From: Ischnura elegans | Taxonomy: Eukaryota > Arthropoda > Insecta > Odonata > Coenagrionidae | Direction: 5' to 3' | NCBI RefSeq assembly: GCF_921293095.1 | Contig: NC_060248.1 | Location: forward strand, 13,286,744-13,350,743 | DNA length: 64,000 bases | Part shown: one piece after another, positions 27,101-33,100 of the stretch | Numbering within the stretch: the stretch's first letter is position 1 | Layout of the letters: every line of letters starts with the position of its first letter | Position numbers and translations under genes: made by a program | Notes under the pieces: model-generated | The model's input: only the letters and a program-made list of their open reading frames with translations | Told to the model about the DNA's origin: nothing | Database searches by the model: none

Positions 27101-30100
27101 GAGAAGGAGAGCAATATTAGTCCGTGCGGGGTTTATTGGAAATACGTAGCTTTTTTTTTAATTTTATTTATCAAAGTTTTTCATATATAAAGTAATCCAC
27201 TGGGAATCAAACTACAGACCAGTGGCGGTTTGCCCATAAGGACTCTCGGACGCCGCCCCTCCCAAATATTTGAAAAAGTAAAAAAAATAAATATCCATTA
27301 ATCCTATCTATATACAGCCCTCGTGGTGACTGACTCACTGATGGATACAAATTCCCGACCACTTCTAGAAGTGCTGGAGAGCTGAAATTTGGCACGCGTG
27401 CGGGGAACCCGAAATGATCCGGAGGAAAAATCCGAAAACCGGAAGTTTCCACCACGTGTCGTCGCTAGGACGACAAAATGGCCGAAATCGCGCTTTTTCC
27501 GGGGACCGTTTTTCGGTTTTTATTTTACTGCGCGCGAATTATGCGTGTCACACGGGTCGTTTATGCTTTTTTTGAAAACTGATAAACGTGGGCACGTAAT
27601 AAAGTAAATTTATTAGTTTTCATTTGAGAAAATTGCAGCCAAAATGCCGTCCAAAAATTGATTTTTCGAATAAAATTTCATAACTTCCGCTCCATTCGAG
27701 TTAATTTAAGGTGTAGCGTAACGAAAATGATTATTATATATGCTTATAACATTGTCTACGAAATGTAGGCAACAATTTTCTTTCGTCGTCCTTGGTTACT
27801 CAGAAAAAAAATAAAATATTTGGAAAATCACCGAAAATTACGATTTCCAAAAGATTAACACAAGATTTTGTCAACTTTAACCTTACCGATTTCTTTCAAA
27901 CCTTGTAGTTACATACAACCTTGCATTGTCTTTCAGAAAACATGAATTTTTAATAAATGATTCAACGCATTTAACCGCGAAAAAATAAAAATGGCGGGTA
28001 CTACTCACTTTTTCCAGGGACTAGTTTGCTTTTTATTGTATTACTCTCGAAATATGGATGTCATAAGGCACACTTCTTTTAGTTATGACAGTAAATGAAT
28101 GTGACCATATAGTTTCGTCATCTCTAAACCCCCCGAAACCCCCTAAAAAGTAAACATTTGCATATAAGTAGCCTTTTCGGGTATTTTTCGTCACAATTCC
28201 GCCGCTTCCCCAAGCCTTATCACACATCGCTACGGAATTGATATGGACGATTGATGACCCCTGGCAGTAAAAACCTATAAACCCCCGGTAAACCCACATA
28301 TACCCCCAAAAAAATAAAAGTTTGCATATAAGTCTACTTTTTGGGTACTTTTCGTGACTGCATCACCGCCCCCAACGACTCATCGCCACGAAATTTATGT
28401 GAACGGATGGTAACTGCCAGGTGTACAAGCATATAAACCCCCGGTATCCCCCTGAAATCCCCCCTAATTTGGTGAGGGCGGGCCACCGTAAAGTATACGG
28501 GAAAAAATACCAGAAAACCCCCGATCACCTCCTGGAACCTCGCCGAAAAAAAATTAAAAAACTTTAAGTCGCCTCTCCGAGTAGTTTTCGTCACAGTTTA
28601 GCCCCTACTGCTTATTAAAACCCCCGATAACCCCGTGAAATCTCCCCAAAAAAATTCCTAATAAATCACCTCTCCGGGTAAAAGAATCGTCAGAATTCTG
28701 CCACACATTAGAACCCCCGAATCGCCCTGGGCACCCCTCTCGGTGGAGAAGACCATTTATGAAGTATAAGCGGAGCAGCCGCGGGGGGCTTCTCAAGACA
28801 ATGGCGGCATAGCCGTCCCACATCTCGAAACGGCGAGGACGTTCTGAGGAGTAACTGGCGCAGGCGAGGGGGACCTTCAGTAACCCTCGGGCGGCGAAGC
28901 CGCCCCGATGTTCTAGCGGCGCAGCCGCTGTGGGCTCCTCCCACCCCTGGGCGGCGAAGCCGCCCCTTAAACGGTATAACGGTGAAACAGTTCGGAAATG
29001 CCCTCGCCCTCTGGGCGGCTATTCCGACCCAAAACGAGGAACGGCGAAGCCGTTCCGAGTATGAAGCGGGGTAGCTCCGGAGGGGCACACTAAACCCCTG
29101 GGCGACGAAGCCGCCTCTCAACGAGGAACGGCGAAGCCGTTCCGAGGAATGATTGTTGCGCTTCCCTACCCCCCGGCCGGCGAAGCCGGCCCCTAGCCGA
29201 GGTGAGATTATTCGAACTAAAATATTTCGAACGACCACAAATGTAGACGGCGAAGCCGGAACCGGGGTTTTTAAGGGGCGGAGCCCCTTAACGAGCGCGC
29301 GGAGCGTGCGAGTCTCTATTATATACAGCCCTTGAGGTAACTGACTCACTGATGGATACAAATTCCCGACCACTTCTAGAAGTGCTGGAGAGCTGAAATT
29401 TGGCACGCGTGCGGGGAACCCGAAATGATCCGGAGGAAAAATCCGAAAACCGGAAGTTTCCGCCACGTGTCTTCGCTAGGTCGACAAAATGGCCGAAATC
29501 GCGCTTTTTCCGGGGACCGTCTTTCGGTTTTTATTTTACTGCGCGCGAACCTTACGTGCCACATGCATAGTAAATGCAGTTTTTGAAAGCTAATAAACGT
29601 GTGCACGTAATGCTGTAATGGTTTTAGTTTCTGTTAAAGAAACTTGTAGCCAAAATGGCGTCCAAAAATTGGTTTTTCGAAAATAATTTCATCCCTTCCG
29701 CTCCCCTCGACTTAATTTCAGGTGTATGATAACGAAAATGATTATTATATATGCTCATAACATCGTCTACGAAATGTAGGTAACAATTTTCTTTCGTCGT
29801 CCTTGGTTACTCATAAAAAAATTAAAATATTCCGAAAATCACGGAAAATTACGATTTCCGAAAGATTAACACAAGATTATGTCAATTTTAACCTGACCGA
29901 TTTCTTTCAAACTTTGTAGTTCCATACACTTATTTATTGTCTTTCAGAAAACATGAACATTTAATAAATGATTCAATGTGTTTAACCTTAAAAAAATAAA
30001 AATGGTGGGCACTACTGACTTTTTTCGGGGACTGGTTTGCTTTTTATTGTATTACTCTCGAAATATGGATGTCATAGGGCACACTTCTGTTAGATATGAC

Positions 30101-33100
30101 AGTAAATGAATGTGACCATACAGTATCGTCATCTTTAAACCCCCCGAAACCCCCTAAAAAATTAAAATTTGCACATAAGTAGCCTTTTCGGGTCCTTTTC
30201 GTCACAATTCCGCCGCTTTTCCAATCCTTACCACTCACGCTACGGAATTGATGTGGACGATTGATGACCGCTGGCAGTAAAAACCTATAAACCCCCGGTA
30301 AACCCTCATACACCCCCCAAAAAATAAAATGTTGCATATAAGTCTACTTTTTGGGTACTTTTCGTGACTATTCCACCGCCCCCAACGACTCATCCCCACG
30401 GAATATATGTAAATGGATGGTGACCGCCAGGAGTACACACATTTAAACCCCCGGTATCCCCCTGAAATCCCTCCCAAACGTAAAATGTGTCATTTAGTCT
30501 CCTTTTTGGGTACTTCTCGCAAACATTGCGCCACACTACCCGTCCTCTCTGAGCTCTAGATCCGGAATATTTGGTGAGGGCGAGCAACCGTAAACCATAC
30601 GGGAAAAATACCAGAAACCCCCGATCACCTCCTGGAACATCGCTGAAAAAAAATTAATGAATTTTAAAGTTGCCTTTCCGAGTAGTTTTCGTCACAATTT
30701 AACCGGTGCCCCTACCACTAATTAAAACCCCCGATAACCCCGTGAAACCTCCCAAAAAATTTCTAATAAATCACCTCTCTAGGTAAAAGAATCGTCAGAC
30801 CACTCTTCCGTTCCCCTACAACTTATCGGCACGGAATTTATGAGAACGATTTGTGTCCACTGGTTTAACACAAGTATAAAATCCCCGGTATTCCGTTGGA
30901 ACCCCCCGCAAAAAAATGAAAAACTAGCCATTAAGTCTTTTTTGTGGGTACTTGTCGCCACTATTACTCCGCATTGCTCTACCCTTTACAATCATCGCTA
31001 CGTGATCACTGTGGACGATTAGTGACCGCATGCATAACACATTAAAACCCCCGAATCCCCCTGGGCACCCCTCTCGGTGGAGAAGAGCATTAATGAGGAC
31101 TAAGCGGAGCAGCCGTGGGGGGGCTCCTCGACCCCAAGGCGGCGAAGCCTCCCCACAACGAGGAACGGCGAGGCCGTTGCGATGAGTGACTGGCGTAGGC
31201 GAGGGGGAGCTTCAGTAACCCTTGGGCGGCGAAGCCGCCCCGATGTTCAAGCGGTGCAGCCGCTGTAGACTCCACCCATCTCAACTCACGCTCAACCCCT
31301 GGGCGGCGAAGCCGCCCTCCAGCGAGGAACGGCGAAGCCGTTTCGGGGAATGAGTGGGGCGCCTCCCTACCCCCTGGCCGGCGAAGCCGGCCCCTAGCTG
31401 AGGTGAGATTATTCGAACTTTAAAAGTCTTCGAGCGACCACAAATGTAGACGGCGAAGCCGGAACCGGGGTTTTTAAGGGGCGGAGCCCCTTAACGAGCG
31501 CGCGGAGCGTGCGAGTTTATAATTATACATCTGATTAATCAAAGCGTTTTTTCAGTCCCATCCATCGAAAGTGTTGGAAAAACACGAAAAGAAATAGCGC
31601 GAGAAGTTCGTATTTGTAGCCGTGGGGCGCTGGCCAGAACGTCCCAATCCATCCCCATGCAGTTATATGGAGAGTGGTAGTGGTGGGGGCCGCTGGTGCT
31701 ATGACGCGTCTAACGTTGTGTCTTATGGAAGTCTTGGGACGTCGTCCGAAAATGCGCAGAGCGACGTATGAGTTGATATCGCTGCGCAGGCCGGCGGGCG
31801 TATAATCTGGCGTCTACTTGGTGCTGCTACAGAAAAGGGACCTACGGAATCAGAATGGTCACTGTACTGGGTGTAGTTATACGATTTTAATTTTTAATTA
31901 CTGGTAGGTATCGCTACAGTAAATTAATTATCCCATTATGCTTGCGTTTTATGGTGTTTGAATTCCGGAACACATAAAATCCAACCAGTTAAAGGCCGTA
32001 TTGACGAAGGAAAACTATTCTCGAGTATTTGACACAGTTCTCTTATGATTACGAATTTCAAGAACCTTGGGGAAACTAATATTATAATATTTAGGCCTTA
32101 ACAATGTATTCATATCTTCCCGATGATTAGAAATTTGGTACCTATTTTTCAGATAAATTTATCAAAAGACCTGCAGTATTAGGAAAAATCAGTTAACATT
32201 CCCCACTGATTTATAATTTAAGAAATAGTTGCGTGCGTGATAGGGTGAAGGATTAAATATGATTTAAATCGTTAAGCGCGACTTTAAATAGAGTCATTCA
32301 ATTAATGTCATGAAGTGCCGCGTACAATGCACCTTTTGTGTGTAGGTTCATCGTTTTTCTAGCCGTCCTTGTTGTATTAGTTCATGTTCACCTAATTCCT
32401 CAGCGGCAGAGCGGTAGCTGTCTGACGGAAAATGCCCACTTGGGTCTGATATTAGTGGCCTCGAAGAGTTCATATCAGTGCGGAAATCCTTACAGCTCCC
32501 ATCTGTGGCTCAGTCGATTCGTCTTCTTTTACGATCTAGAACTTATTTTCTATTATATCATGGCAATGATTTCGAAGACACGGTTTTCCAAATTCGACCC
32601 GTTGGCGTCTCGTGTGTTTACCACATATGAATCTTAGACTCAAGGAGATGGTCCGTGACGTCCTTTGTTTGCTTGAATGCCTTTGCTGACCTTAAATTCG
32701 TCCCTCAGCTGAATCAGCATTAGTGGACCACGACTTCTATCTCCCTTGAGTCGTCCTTATAGTAACGGCAAGACTCTCGGAAAGAACGGAGTGAAATGAG
32801 TTCAGACATCATTTTCGAGGAGTTAATTGTGCGTAATTGCCGATTAAGAAGTTTCTTAGTGCTGTGTGTACATTCAAGAAGACTATTTTGAATTAATCAA
32901 CAGTGCTCGTTTTTTTCAGGGAAATATAGGGAAAAATTGTCCCAATTCTGTGTCCAGGCACCTAGTTCTTTTTGGTCGTATTTTTCGTCGGCCTATTTTG
33001 TGTCGTCCCTTGTTTATTTATAGACTAGTGCCCTTGCCATGTGTTCAATCAGAAAGAAATTGTTGTCCAGCGCTGATTTCAACGAACGTGTAATTGATCA

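Noticed and set aside
28711-31515. CRISPR array or bacterial REP contamination
   Set aside because: There is no constant direct repeat with unique spacers, and the blocks lie inside an element with clean eukaryotic hAT borders within an intron.
27303-31515. Firm Helitron call for the two units
   Set aside because: No CTRR end and no replicase text; tandem joining and a terminal hairpin are suggestive only.
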